A stretch of 39,213 nucleotides of DNA, from contig CAJONQ010000007.1 of assembly GCA_905235835.1 (NCBI GenBank), positions 1-39,213 of the forward strand, read 5' to 3'. Positions 8,920 to 17,469 of this stretch are shown piece after piece. The position numbers and the translations under genes are program-made. The notes under the pieces were generated by a model. The model saw only the letters and a program-made list of their open reading frames with translations, did not search any database and was not told the DNA's origin. The stretch is from an uncultured Prevotella sp. (GTDB taxonomy: Bacteria > Bacteroidota > Bacteroidia > Bacteroidales > Bacteroidaceae). Position 1 is the stretch's first letter. Each line of letters begins with the position of its first letter.

Positions 8920-9267
8920 CTATTTTTTATCTTTTAATACAGTATCACCACTCTCTCCTGTACGGATAGAATAGGTGTTAATCACATCACTGACGAAGAT
9001 ACGTCCATCGCCAATCTCTCCTGTATGAGCTACTCGCAAGATCACCTGAACAGTGGGTTCCATTAACACATCACGACAGACAATCGTCAATGCCACTCGC
9101 TCTATCACATCCGTGCTATACTGGACACCACGATAAATACGCTCCTGACGACTCTGTCCGATACCATGAACATCATGATACTCAAACCAGTCGATGTCCG
9201 AACTCAGCAAAGCCCGCTTTACATCCTCGAACTTCGTCTTACGGATAATTGCCTCAATCTTTTTCAT
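8920..9267 (-). CDS. glnK: Nitrogen regulatory protein P-II
   Basis: Small trimeric signal protein (115 aa) that reads 2-oxoglutarate and ADP/ATP and controls AmtB and other nitrogen targets. It starts MKKIEAIIR as in GlnB/GlnK. The T-loop is GIGQSRQERIYRGVQYSTD, with Tyr50 at the position uridylylated in enterobacteria. Compared with E. coli GlnB, the loop is about one residue shorter and lacks the KGHTE run. The second P-II signature, GEIGDGRIFVSDV, is intact near the C-terminus. It is the first gene of the minus-strand nitrogen block, with a Bacteroidetes-type promoter in front of it. The name glnK rather than glnB rests on its pairing with amtB. Confidence 0.94.
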   Translation of the reverse strand: MKKIEAIIRKTKFEDVKRALLSSDIDWFEYHDVHGIGQSRQERIYRGVQYSTDVIERVALTIVCRDVLMEPTVQVILRVAHTGEIGDGRIFVSDVINTYSIRTGESGDTVLKDKK

Positions 9268-9331
9268 ACCTTAAATCCTTTTTAATTAATAAATAATGTG
9301 TCCGTACGTGACATTTTACTGTTATCTTTGG

Positions 9332-9361
9332 CAAAAGTAACTCTTTTTGAAAGAAAACAAT
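9332..9361 (-). promoter_or_regulatory. Predicted promoter for glnK-amtB
   Basis: On the minus strand, TACTTTTG (9339-9332) matches the Bacteroidetes -7 consensus TAnnTTTG. ATTG (9361-9358) sits 18 bases upstream, close to the -33 TTTG box. This would give a leader of roughly 55-60 bases before the glnK ATG. A plus-strand TATCTTTG (9323-9330) directly abuts it. Confidence 0.55.
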
Positions 9362-9411
9362 CCATTCCCCTTCTGGTTTATTTCTAAATATTTATGCAAT
9401 CTATCAATTCG

Positions 9412-9431
9412 TAAGTAACACACATGACTTA
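9412..9431. promoter_or_regulatory. Possible operator in the divergent nitrogen control region
   Basis: TAAGT and its reverse complement ACTTA are separated by 10 bases, a typical spacing for a dimeric regulator. The site sits between the predicted glnK promoter (about 50-70 bases from its -33 box) and the gltB promoter (about 85 bases away). The rest of 9362-9514 is AT-rich with no gene. With only 5-bp arms the match could be chance. Confidence 0.25.
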
Positions 9432-9514
9432 TTTTCGTTTTGAAAGTAAAAACAGATAAAAACATAGCAAATTGTAAGTTTATACGTATTTCTTATTTAA
9501 AAACGTTAGAGAAT

Positions 9515-9547
9515 TGACCGATTATCTTTCGTTTTGTCTTAACTTTG
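9515..9547 (+). promoter_or_regulatory. Predicted promoter for the gltB operon
   Basis: TAACTTTG at 9540-9547 fits the TAnnTTTG box. TTGA at 9515-9518 lies 21 bases upstream in the -33 position. Transcription would begin near 9555, about 35 bases before the ATG at 9589. This placement rules out the in-frame TTG at 9514 as the gltB start. Confidence 0.6.
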
Positions 9548-9588
9548 CACCAGAAAACGAAACAAAAGGAAGACTAAACAAGGATAAT

Positions 9589-12500
9589 ATGACAAAATGT
9601 AAACTTCAAAACGAAAAAAGAGGACTTTATCAAAGCCAGTATGAGCATGACGCTTGCGGTGTGGGTATGATTGTGAATATCCATGGCAACAAGAGTCACG
9701 AGCTGGTAGACCAGGCTTTACGCGTATTAGAGAATATGCGTCATCGTGGCGCCGAGGTCGGAAAAGACGGTGATGGTGCCGGTATCATGGTTCAGATACC
9801 CCATGAGTTCATCCTGCTGCAGGGTATTCCTGTACCCGAAAAGGGAAAATACGGAACAGGTCTGGTATTCCTGCCCAAAGAGGAGAAGGCACAGAGTGAG
9901 ATTCTCAGTATCATGATTGAGGAGATTGAGCGTGAGGGACTACAACTGATGCACCTCCGCAATGTCCCCACCAACCAAGACTGTCTGGGAGACTCCGCAT
10001 TAAGTACAGAGCCTGCCATCAAGCAGATCTTCATTACTGGTGTGAGTGACGACAAGGTGGGTACCTTTTCACGTACCTTATATATTATACGTAAAAAGAT
10101 AGAGCGTCGTGTCTCCCACCCAGACTTCTATATCTGCTCATTGAGCAACACAAACATTATATATAAGGGAATGCTGTCGTCCATGCAGGTACGACAATAC
10201 TATCCCGATCTTACTAACCCCTATTTCACAAGCGGACTGGCGCTGGTGCACTCACGTTTTAGCACAAACACATTCCCTACGTGGTCATTAGCCCAGCCTT
10301 TCCGCTTGTTAGCCCATAACGGAGAGATCAATACCATTCGTGGCAATCGTGGTTGGATGCAGGCAAGGGAAAGTGTATTGAGCAGTGAGGCATTAGGAGA
10401 CATCAAGGACATCTCCCCGATTGTTCAGACTGGCATGTCAGACTCTGCGAGTCTTGATAATGTATTGGAGTTCTTCGTCATGTCGGGATTGTCACTACCT
10501 CATGCCATGAGTGTGTTGGTACCAGAGAGTTTTAATGACAAGAACCCGATATCCGAGGACTTAAAGGCTTTCTACGAATACCACTCTATCCTCATGGAAC
10601 CATGGGACGGTCCTGCCGCCTTACTCTTCAGTGACGGTCGTTTTGCTGGTGGTATGCTGGACCGTAACGGACTACGTCCTGCCCGTTATACGATTACTAA
10701 GAACGACACGATGGTCGTGGCAAGTGAGGTGGGTGTGATAGACTTTGACCCGACAGAGATTGCAGAGAAGGGACGTCTGCAACCTGGTAAGATTCTGCTG
10801 ATTGACACACAGGAAGGTAAGATCTATTATGACGGAGAGATCAAACAGCAACTTGCCAACGAGCACCCCTACCGTCAGTGGCTGAGTACCAACCGGATCC
10901 AGTTAGAGAAACTAAAGTCTGGTCGTCATATAGAGAATGCCGTCAGCAACCTGCTCCAAAAGGAAATCATGTTCGGCTATGGAGAGGAGGATGTCACTAA
11001 CACCATCGCTCCGATGGCTGTTAACGGTCAAGAACCAACGGCCTCTATGGGTAATGATACCCCACTCGCCGTGTTGTCGGGCAAGCCACAGGTATTCTTC
11101 AACTATTTCCGTCAGCAGTTCGCCCAGGTGACGAATCCTGCCATCGACTCTATCCGTGAGGAACTGGTGATGAGTCTGACAGAATATATCGGTCGCGTAG
11201 GCTCTGGTATCCTGACACCTGATGAGACCAACTGTAAGATGGTACGCCTGCCGCATCCAATCTTGAATAACACCCAACTGGATTTACTCTGTAATATCCG
11301 ATACAAGGGATTCAACACCATCAAACTGCCGATTCTCTTTGATGGCAAGAAAGGAGCTGACGGACTACGCGACGCATTGGACGCACTCTGTCATCAGGCA
11401 GAGAAATCAGTGGATGAGGGATATAACTACATCATCCTGACTGATAAAGACGTGGACGAGACCCATGTGGCAATCCCCTCACTCCTTGCCGTCTCTGCCG
11501 TTCATCACTATCTGATCAGTGTAGGAAAACGAGTACAGACAGCGTTGATTGTGGAGAGTGGAGAGATACGTGAGACCATGCATGCGGCATTATTACTGGG
11601 ATATGGTGCCTCGGCACTCTGTCCTTATATGGCATTCGCTATCCTTGACGACCTTGTGAAACGTCACAAGATACAAGAAGACTATGCCACTGCGGAGGCA
11701 AACTATATCAAGGCGGTGAAGAAAGGTCTCTTCAAGATTATGGCGAAGATGGGAATCTCTACCATCCGCAGTTATCGTGGAGCCAAGATCTTCGAGAGTA
11801 TCGGACTGAGCGAGAGTCTGCTGAAGACCTATTTTGGTACAGCGGTAAGTACCATTGGCGGTATCGGGTTGGAGAAGATTGCCAACGATGCCATCACTTT
11901 CCATCAGAAAGCATACGCCATCCAAACTACTTTCCTGCCCAATCTCGGACAATTCCATTGGCGCAAGGACGGTATCAAACACGCTTGGAACCCGGAGACG
12001 ATTGCAACCCTGCAACTTGCCACCCGTACTGGCGACTATGAGAAATTCAAGGAATACACCCGTCTGGTAGACCAGAAGGAGTCTCCACTCTTTATCCGTG
12101 ACTTCCTTGGATGGAAGAAAGCACCTATCAGTATTGACGAGGTAGAACCAGTAGAGGAGATTGTCAAGCACTTCGTGGCTGGTGCCATGTCGTTTGGCGC
12201 TCTCTCAAAAGAGGCGCACGAGGCGATTTGTCTTGCCATGAACAAGCTTGGTGCACGTTCCAACACTGGTGAGGGTGGCGAGGACGCTGAGCGTTTCCAC
12301 TCCACGGTTGACGGTATCAGTCTCAACAGTAAGACAAAACAGGTGGCAAGCGGACGCTTTGGTGTGACTACCGAATACCTCGTGAATGCCGAAGAGATAC
12401 AGATCAAGGTGGCACAAGGTGCTAAGCCCGGTGAGGGCGGACAGTTGCCCGGCTTTAAAGTCAACGAGGTCATTGCCAAGACCCGTCACAGTATTCCGGG

Positions 12501-14064
12501 TATCAGTCTGATCAGTCCTCCACCCCATCATGATATCTATAGTATTGAGGACCTCGCCCAGTTGATTTTCGACCTGAAGAATGTCAACCCGAAGGCAGCC
12601 ATCTCTGTCAAACTGGTCGCAGAGAGTGGTGTGGGAACCATCGCCGCCGGTGTGGCAAAGGCGAAAGCCGACCTCATCATCATCTCCGGTGCAGAGGGTG
12701 GCACGGGTGCCAGTCCTGCCTCCAGCATGCGCTTTGCTGGTATCTCCCCAGAGATTGGATTGAGCGAGACCCAACAGACATTGGTTAAAAACGGACTTCG
12801 CTCACAAGTGCGATTACAAGTAGACGGACAGATCAAGACTGGGCGTGATATTATCCTCATGGCACTGTTAGGCGCCGAGGAGTATGGTTTCGGTACTGCC
12901 GCCCTGATAGTACTGGGATGTATGATGATGCGTAAATGCAACCTCAACACTTGTCCGATGGGTGTGGCGACACAGAACCCTGCACTCCGTAAACATTTCA
13001 TCGGACGCTATGAATACCTGGTTAACTTCTTCACTTTCCTCGCACAGGAAGTTCGCGAGTATCTTGCCGAGATGGGATTCAAGCATCTGAATGACATCAT
13101 TGGACATACGGAGCTCATAGAGACCAAGCCCTCCGTATTGGATTTCGAGCGACTCTTGAACAAAGAGGAAGGGACACTCCACTTCACAGGAGATATCCGT
13201 CAGCCAAGTGTACCTCTCGGTATGCAAGGTACCATCATCGACGAGCAGATGATTGCCGCTGCCGAGAAGGCAATCGACCAACAGGAGGAGGTGAATCTGG
13301 ATTACACCATTAAGAACACCAACCGTGCCGTCGGAACGATGCTGTCGGGCGTCATTGCCAAGAAACATGGCGAGCAGGGACTGCCTGACGGTACTATCAA
13401 TGTGAAGTTCAAAGGTTCTGCAGGACAGTCGTTCGGTGCCTTCCTGACACATGGTGTCTCCTTCAAGTTAGAAGGTGAGACGAACGATTACTTCGCCAAA
13501 GGACTGAGTGGTGGACGTATCGCCATCCTGCCTCCCTCCCGTACGAACTTTGCCGCCGAGGAGAATATCATCGCCGGAAACACAGGACTCTATGGTGCTA
13601 CCGCTGGAGAGGTGTATATCAATGGTAAGGTCGGAGAGCGCTTCGGTGTCCGTAACTCTGGAGCTATTGCCGTCCTGGAGGGCGCCGGTGACCACTGCTG
13701 TGAGTATATGACAGGCGGAAGGGTCGTCGTACTCGGTGAGACGGGTCGTAACTTTGCGGCAGGTATGTCGGGAGGTGTTGCCTATGTATGGGACAAGCAC
13801 CATAACTTCGACTATTTCTGCAATATGGATATGGTGGAGATCAACCTCGTGGAGGACAGTGTCAGCCGTAAAGAGCTGCATGAGTTGATTCGCCAGCACT
13901 ACCTCTATACAGGCTCCAAACTCGCCCGTACGATGTTAGACGAATGGAACCGTTATGTGGAAGACTTCATCCAAGTCGTTCCGATTGAATACAAACGGGT
14001 ACTGCAAGAAGAGCAGATGAACAAACTAAAACAGAAAATCGCAGACATGCAAAGAGATTATTGA
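9589..14064 (+). CDS. gltB: Glutamate synthase, large subunit
   Basis: Produces glutamate from glutamine and 2-oxoglutarate; the large subunit (1491 aa) carries both active sites. From the ATG at 9589 a 22-residue propeptide precedes Cys23 (DACGVGMI), the glutaminase nucleophile. The N-terminal amidotransferase domain is followed by the central domain, then the FMN-binding synthase barrel (AGAMSFGALSKEAHEA, then SNTGEGGED). The 3Fe-4S cluster ligands are Cys1111, Cys1117 and Cys1122 in CMMMRKCNLNTCPMG, with the usual 5- and 4-residue gaps. A GxGxG beta-helix domain closes the protein. Its own promoter lies just upstream. The TGA overlaps no gltD codon when gltD starts at 14067, only two bases away, so the pair is tightly coupled. 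Confidence 0.97.
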   Translation: MTKCKLQNEKRGLYQSQYEHDACGVGMIVNIHGNKSHELVDQALRVLENMRHRGAEVGKDGDGAGIMVQIPHEFILLQGIPVPEKGKYGTGLVFLPKEEKAQSEILSIMIEEIEREGLQLMHLRNVPTNQDCLGDSALSTEPAIKQIFITGVSDDKVGTFSRTLYIIRKKIERRVSHPDFYICSLSNTNIIYKGMLSSMQVRQYYPDLTNPYFTSGLALVHSRFSTNTFPTWSLAQPFRLLAHNGEINTIRGNRGWMQARESVLSSEALGDIKDISPIVQTGMSDSASLDNVLEFFVMSGLSLPHAMSVLVPESFNDKNPISEDLKAFYEYHSILMEPWDGPAALLFSDGRFAGGMLDRNGLRPARYTITKNDTMVVASEVGVIDFDPTEIAEKGRLQPGKILLIDTQEGKIYYDGEIKQQLANEHPYRQWLSTNRIQLEKLKSGRHIENAVSNLLQKEIMFGYGEEDVTNTIAPMAVNGQEPTASMGNDTPLAVLSGKPQVFFNYFRQQFAQVTNPAIDSIREELVMSLTEYIGRVGSGILTPDETNCKMVRLPHPILNNTQLDLLCNIRYKGFNTIKLPILFDGKKGADGLRDALDALCHQAEKSVDEGYNYIILTDKDVDETHVAIPSLLAVSAVHHYLISVGKRVQTALIVESGEIRETMHAALLLGYGASALCPYMAFAILDDLVKRHKIQEDYATAEANYIKAVKKGLFKIMAKMGISTIRSYRGAKIFESIGLSESLLKTYFGTAVSTIGGIGLEKIANDAITFHQKAYAIQTTFLPNLGQFHWRKDGIKHAWNPETIATLQLATRTGDYEKFKEYTRLVDQKESPLFIRDFLGWKKAPISIDEVEPVEEIVKHFVAGAMSFGALSKEAHEAICLAMNKLGARSNTGEGGEDAERFHSTVDGISLNSKTKQVASGRFGVTTEYLVNAEEIQIKVAQGAKPGEGGQLPGFKVNEVIAKTRHSIPGISLISPPPHHDIYSIEDLAQLIFDLKNVNPKAAISVKLVAESGVGTIAAGVAKAKADLIIISGAEGGTGASPASSMRFAGISPEIGLSETQQTLVKNGLRSQVRLQVDGQIKTGRDIILMALLGAEEYGFGTAALIVLGCMMMRKCNLNTCPMGVATQNPALRKHFIGRYEYLVNFFTFLAQEVREYLAEMGFKHLNDIIGHTELIETKPSVLDFERLLNKEEGTLHFTGDIRQPSVPLGMQGTIIDEQMIAAAEKAIDQQEEVNLDYTIKNTNRAVGTMLSGVIAKKHGEQGLPDGTINVKFKGSAGQSFGAFLTHGVSFKLEGETNDYFAKGLSGGRIAILPPSRTNFAAEENIIAGNTGLYGATAGEVYINGKVGERFGVRNSGAIAVLEGAGDHCCEYMTGGRVVVLGETGRNFAAGMSGGVAYVWDKHHNFDYFCNMDMVEINLVEDSVSRKELHELIRQHYLYTGSKLARTMLDEWNRYVEDFIQVVPIEYKRVLQEEQMNKLKQKIADMQRDY

Positions 14065-14066
14065 TT

Positions 14067-15377
14067 ATGGGAAATCCGAAAGCATTTTTAGAGATACACC
14101 GCCAAGAGGCTGGTTATCGTCCTATTCACGATAGAATCCACGACTTTGGAGAAGTGGAACAGACGCTCAACACTCGTGAGCGTAAACTACAGGCAAGCCG
14201 TTGTATGGACTGTGGTGTGCCCTTTTGTCACTGGGCATGTCCATTAGGCAACAAGCCCCCTGAGTGGAATGATGCCTTATACCACGGAGACTGGGAACTC
14301 GCCTATCAGTTGCTGAACGCCACGAATCCCTTCCCGGAGTTCACTGGGCGTATCTGTCCGGCACTCTGTGAGAAGGCTTGTGTGCTGAACTTCATCGAGC
14401 ACGAGCCTACCACCAACCGAGAGGATGAGTGTGCGATTACGGAGGCGGCATTCCGTGAGGGCTTTGTCGCCCTGCATCATCCTGAGCGTAACGGTAAGAA
14501 GGTTGCTGTGATCGGCAGTGGTCCTGCGGGTCTTGCCGCTGCCAACGACCTCAACCTGATGGGTTATCAGGTGACCGTTTTCGAGAAGAACGAGGCGGCA
14601 GGCGGACTCCTGCGCTATGGTATTCCTAACTTCAAACTCAACAAGGCGATTATCGACCGTCGCCTCCATCTGTTGGAGCAGGAGGGTGTCCAGTTCTGTT
14701 ATGGTGAAGCCGTTGATTATGCTACTGTGGCACAGCAGCAGACCGAACCGTTCGATGCCATCGTCATTGCCACCGGCACCCCTACCGCCCGTGACCTGAA
14801 AGTCCCTGGCAGAGAACTGAAAGGCGTACATTTCGCCTTGGAGCTCCTTGCCCAACAGAACAGAGTACTTGCCGGTATGGAATTCACCAAAGAGGAGCGG
14901 ATCACCGCAAAGGGCAAGGATGTCCTTGTCATCGGGGGTGGTGACACTGGTTCAGATTGTATCGGTACGGCACATCGTCAGGGCTGCAAGAGTGTGACGC
15001 AGATTGAGATCATGCCGAAACCTGTTGAGGGTCCTGTTGACCCCAATAACCCTTGGCCTAACTTCCCACGCACCCTAAAGACCACCTCCAGTCATGAGGA
15101 GGGATGTGTCCGCCGCTGGAACATCAACACCTTAGAGTTCATCGGTAAGGATGGTAAGCTCACTGGTGTGAAGGTACAGGAGAAAGGAAAAGAGCCTGAG
15201 ATCATCAAGGCGGAGTTAGTGCTCCTCGCCATGGGATTCCTCCGACCAGAACACCCACAATATCCAGAGAACGTATTCGTATGCGGTGATGCCGCCAATG
15301 GTGCCTCCCTCGTGGTACGTGCCATGGCGAGTGGTAAGAGCATCGCCAAACAAGTAGACCAATTCCTCACAAAATGA
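14067..15377 (+). CDS. gltD: Glutamate synthase, small subunit
   Basis: Feeds electrons from NADPH through FAD and iron-sulfur clusters to GltB. The 436-aa protein has the N-terminal cysteine clusters [14 protein letters not shown] and CPALCEKAC for two 4Fe-4S centres. The FAD dinucleotide fold ([15 protein letters not shown]) and the NADPH fold ([13 protein letters not shown]) follow, and a late [13 protein letters not shown] segment closes the FAD site. Length is a little below the usual 450-490 aa. An upstream TTG at 14061 would overlap the gltB stop; the ATG at 14067 is preferred. The end overlaps dapF by four bases (ATGA). Confidence 0.96.
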   Translation: MGNPKAFLEIHRQEAGYRPIHDRIHDFGEVEQTLNTRERKLQASRCMDCGVPFCHWACPLGNKPPEWNDALYHGDWELAYQLLNATNPFPEFTGRICPALCEKACVLNFIEHEPTTNREDECAITEAAFREGFVALHHPERNGKKVAVIGSGPAGLAAANDLNLMGYQVTVFEKNEAAGGLLRYGIPNFKLNKAIIDRRLHLLEQEGVQFCYGEAVDYATVAQQQTEPFDAIVIATGTPTARDLKVPGRELKGVHFALELLAQQNRVLAGMEFTKEERITAKGKDVLVIGGGDTGSDCIGTAHRQGCKSVTQIEIMPKPVEGPVDPNNPWPNFPRTLKTTSSHEEGCVRRWNINTLEFIGKDGKLTGVKVQEKGKEPEIIKAELVLLAMGFLRPEHPQYPENVFVCGDAANGASLVVRAMASGKSIAKQVDQFLTK

Positions 15378-16183
15378 CAAAGATCAGATTCACTAAGATG
15401 CACGGTGCCGGTAACGACTATATCTATGTCAATACCATGCAGTATCCCATCCAGCACCCTTCAGACCTCGCTATCCGATGGAGCGACCGTCATAAGGGAA
15501 TCGGCTCTGACGGACTGGTACTGATAGGTGCATCCCCCGTACCTGAGGCTGACTTCTCCATGCGTATCTTCAATGCGGACGGTTCTGAGGCGATGATGTG
15601 CGGTAATGCGTCACGCTGTATCGGCAAATACCTATACGAGAGAGAAATGACAACCAATACCCGAATACAATTGCTTACCTTATCGGGCATCAAGACGCTC
15701 AACCTTCTCGTCACTGACGGGAAGGTACAGAGTGTCACGGCAGACATGCTGGAGCCTGTATTGGAGGATGAACGTCTCTTCATTCCCACCCGTGGACTCC
15801 ATGAGGGCACCTTCGTGTCGATGGGTAATCCGCATTACGTCATCTTTACTGACGATGTAGACCAGGTGGAGGAGACGGGAAAGGTCTTAGAGTATCATCC
15901 TGCATTCCCTCAGCGTTGTAATATCGAGTTCGCCCAAGTCATGGGAAACGGTGACATCCGCACCCGGGTATGGGAACGTGGAAGCGGTATCACTCAGGCA
16001 TGTGGCACTGGAGCCTGCGCCACTGCCGTCGCTGCCGCTATCACAGGACGTGCAGGCAGGACATCAAAGATCGTCATGGACGGTGGTGAACTGACAATCG
16101 AATGGCGGGAGAGTGACAACCATGTCCACATGACGGGTCCTGCGGCTTTTGTCTTTGACGGTGAAATAGAACTATCGGAATAA
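15374..16183 (+). CDS. dapF: Diaminopimelate epimerase
   Basis: Interconverts LL- and meso-diaminopimelate, supplying lysine and peptidoglycan synthesis. The 269-aa protein begins with the family motif [13 protein letters not shown]. The two catalytic cysteines are Cys76 (MMCGNASRC) and Cys210 ([10 protein letters not shown]), each in its expected motif. Length is standard. The start codon overlaps the gltD stop (ATGA), so translation is coupled to glutamate synthase. The next gene, dapL, makes its substrate, forming a two-step module embedded in the nitrogen operon. Confidence 0.96.
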   Translation: MTKIRFTKMHGAGNDYIYVNTMQYPIQHPSDLAIRWSDRHKGIGSDGLVLIGASPVPEADFSMRIFNADGSEAMMCGNASRCIGKYLYEREMTTNTRIQLLTLSGIKTLNLLVTDGKVQSVTADMLEPVLEDERLFIPTRGLHEGTFVSMGNPHYVIFTDDVDQVEETGKVLEYHPAFPQRCNIEFAQVMGNGDIRTRVWERGSGITQACGTGACATAVAAAITGRAGRTSKIVMDGGELTIEWRESDNHVHMTGPAAFVFDGEIELSE

Positions 16184-16214
16184 CGATATCTCGAAATAAA
16201 AAAGAAAAAGAACT

Positions 16215-17447
16215 ATGGCATTAGTAAACGAGCATTTCCTGAAACTCCCCAACAACTACCTGTTTGCAGACATTGCCAAGAAGGTGAATGCCTTCAAGGT
16301 GATGCATCCCAAAGCGGATGTCATCTCATTAGGTATCGGTGATGTCACCCAACCGCTCTGTCCTGCCGTCATTGAGGCGATGCACAAGGCGGTGGATGAG
16401 ATGGGGACTGCCGAAGGGTTCAGGGGGTATGGTCCTGAACAGGGGTATGAGTTCCTGAGGGAGGCAATCCTGAAGAACGACTTCCTGCCCCGTGGCATCC
16501 ATCTGGACATCGACGAGATATTTATCAATGACGGTGCGAAGTCGGATACAGGTAATATCCAGGAGCTGATACGCTGGGACAACAGTATCGGAGTGACCGA
16601 CCCTATCTACCCCGTCTATATCGACTCGAATGTGATGATCGGACGAGCAGGAGTATTAAACGACGGGCGATGGTCGAATGTCATCTATATGCCGTGTACG
16701 GCGGAGAACGGTTTCATACCGGCAATCCCTGAGGACTGCCATGTGGATGTCATCTACCTCTGTTATCCCAACAACCCAACGGGTACGGTCATCTCAAAAC
16801 AGGAACTGCGCCGCTGGGTCAACTATGCGCTGAAGAACGACACATTGATATTCTATGATGCCGCTTATCAGGCTTATATCACTGACCCGGACATTCCCCG
16901 TTCTATCTACGAGATACGAGGAGCGAGGAAGTGTGCCATCGAGTTTCACTCGTATTCCAAGACGGCAGGATTCACGGGTGTGCGCTGTGGTTATACCATC
17001 GTACCGAAGGAACTGACTGCTGCCACCCTCGACGGAAAGCGTATCCCCTTGAATCCGTTATGGAACCGCAGACAGTCTACCAAGTTCAATGGTACTAACT
17101 ATATCTCCCAGCGTGCGGCAGAGGCGATCTACACACCCGACGGTCGTCAGCAGGTACAGCAGACGATCGACTACTACATGCGGAATGCTCATCAGATGCT
17201 CGACGCCCTCCGTCGTCTGGGCTTTGAGTGCTATGGTGGTGAGAACGCTCCTTATATCTGGATGCGCACTCCCGATGCGTCATCCTCCTGGCAGTTCTTC
17301 GAGCAACTGCTTTATGGTGCCAATGTGGTATGCACGCCTGGTGTGGGCTTCGGTCCCAGTGGCGAGGGCTACGTACGCTTCACCGCCTTTGGCAGTCATG
17401 AGCATACCGAGGAGGCTTTAGACAGAATCAAGAAATGGACAAGATAG
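16215..17447 (+). CDS. dapL: LL-diaminopimelate aminotransferase
   Basis: PLP enzyme that converts tetrahydrodipicolinate straight to LL-diaminopimelate with glutamate as amino donor, bypassing the succinylase/acetylase routes. The 410-aa protein shows the fold-type I pattern: the IGIGDVTQPL-like N-terminal segment (LGIGDVTQPLCPAV), CYPNNPTGTV, and the PLP lysine Lys249 in HSYSKTAGFTG. Length is typical. It follows dapF by 31 bases with an A-rich spacer (AAAAAAGAAAAAGAAC) before the ATG in place of a Shine-Dalgarno. Using glutamate links it functionally to the upstream gltBD. Confidence 0.95.
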   Translation: MALVNEHFLKLPNNYLFADIAKKVNAFKVMHPKADVISLGIGDVTQPLCPAVIEAMHKAVDEMGTAEGFRGYGPEQGYEFLREAILKNDFLPRGIHLDIDEIFINDGAKSDTGNIQELIRWDNSIGVTDPIYPVYIDSNVMIGRAGVLNDGRWSNVIYMPCTAENGFIPAIPEDCHVDVIYLCYPNNPTGTVISKQELRRWVNYALKNDTLIFYDAAYQAYITDPDIPRSIYEIRGARKCAIEFHSYSKTAGFTGVRCGYTIVPKELTAATLDGKRIPLNPLWNRRQSTKFNGTNYISQRAAEAIYTPDGRQQVQQTIDYYMRNAHQMLDALRRLGFECYGGENAPYIWMRTPDASSSWQFFEQLLYGANVVCTPGVGFGPSGEGYVRFTAFGSHEHTEEALDRIKKWTR

Positions 17448-17469
17448 TTATTCACAACACAAACACAAA

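Noticed and set aside
9514..9588. An N-terminal extension of gltB starting at TTG 9514
   Set aside because: It overlaps the predicted promoter, adds 25 residues with no family match, and the ATG at 9589 gives a normal 22-residue propeptide before the catalytic Cys.
11593..12171. Several antisense frames of 100-190 codons within gltB and other large genes
   Set aside because: All lie opposite well-supported genes and lack their own domain matches or promoters.
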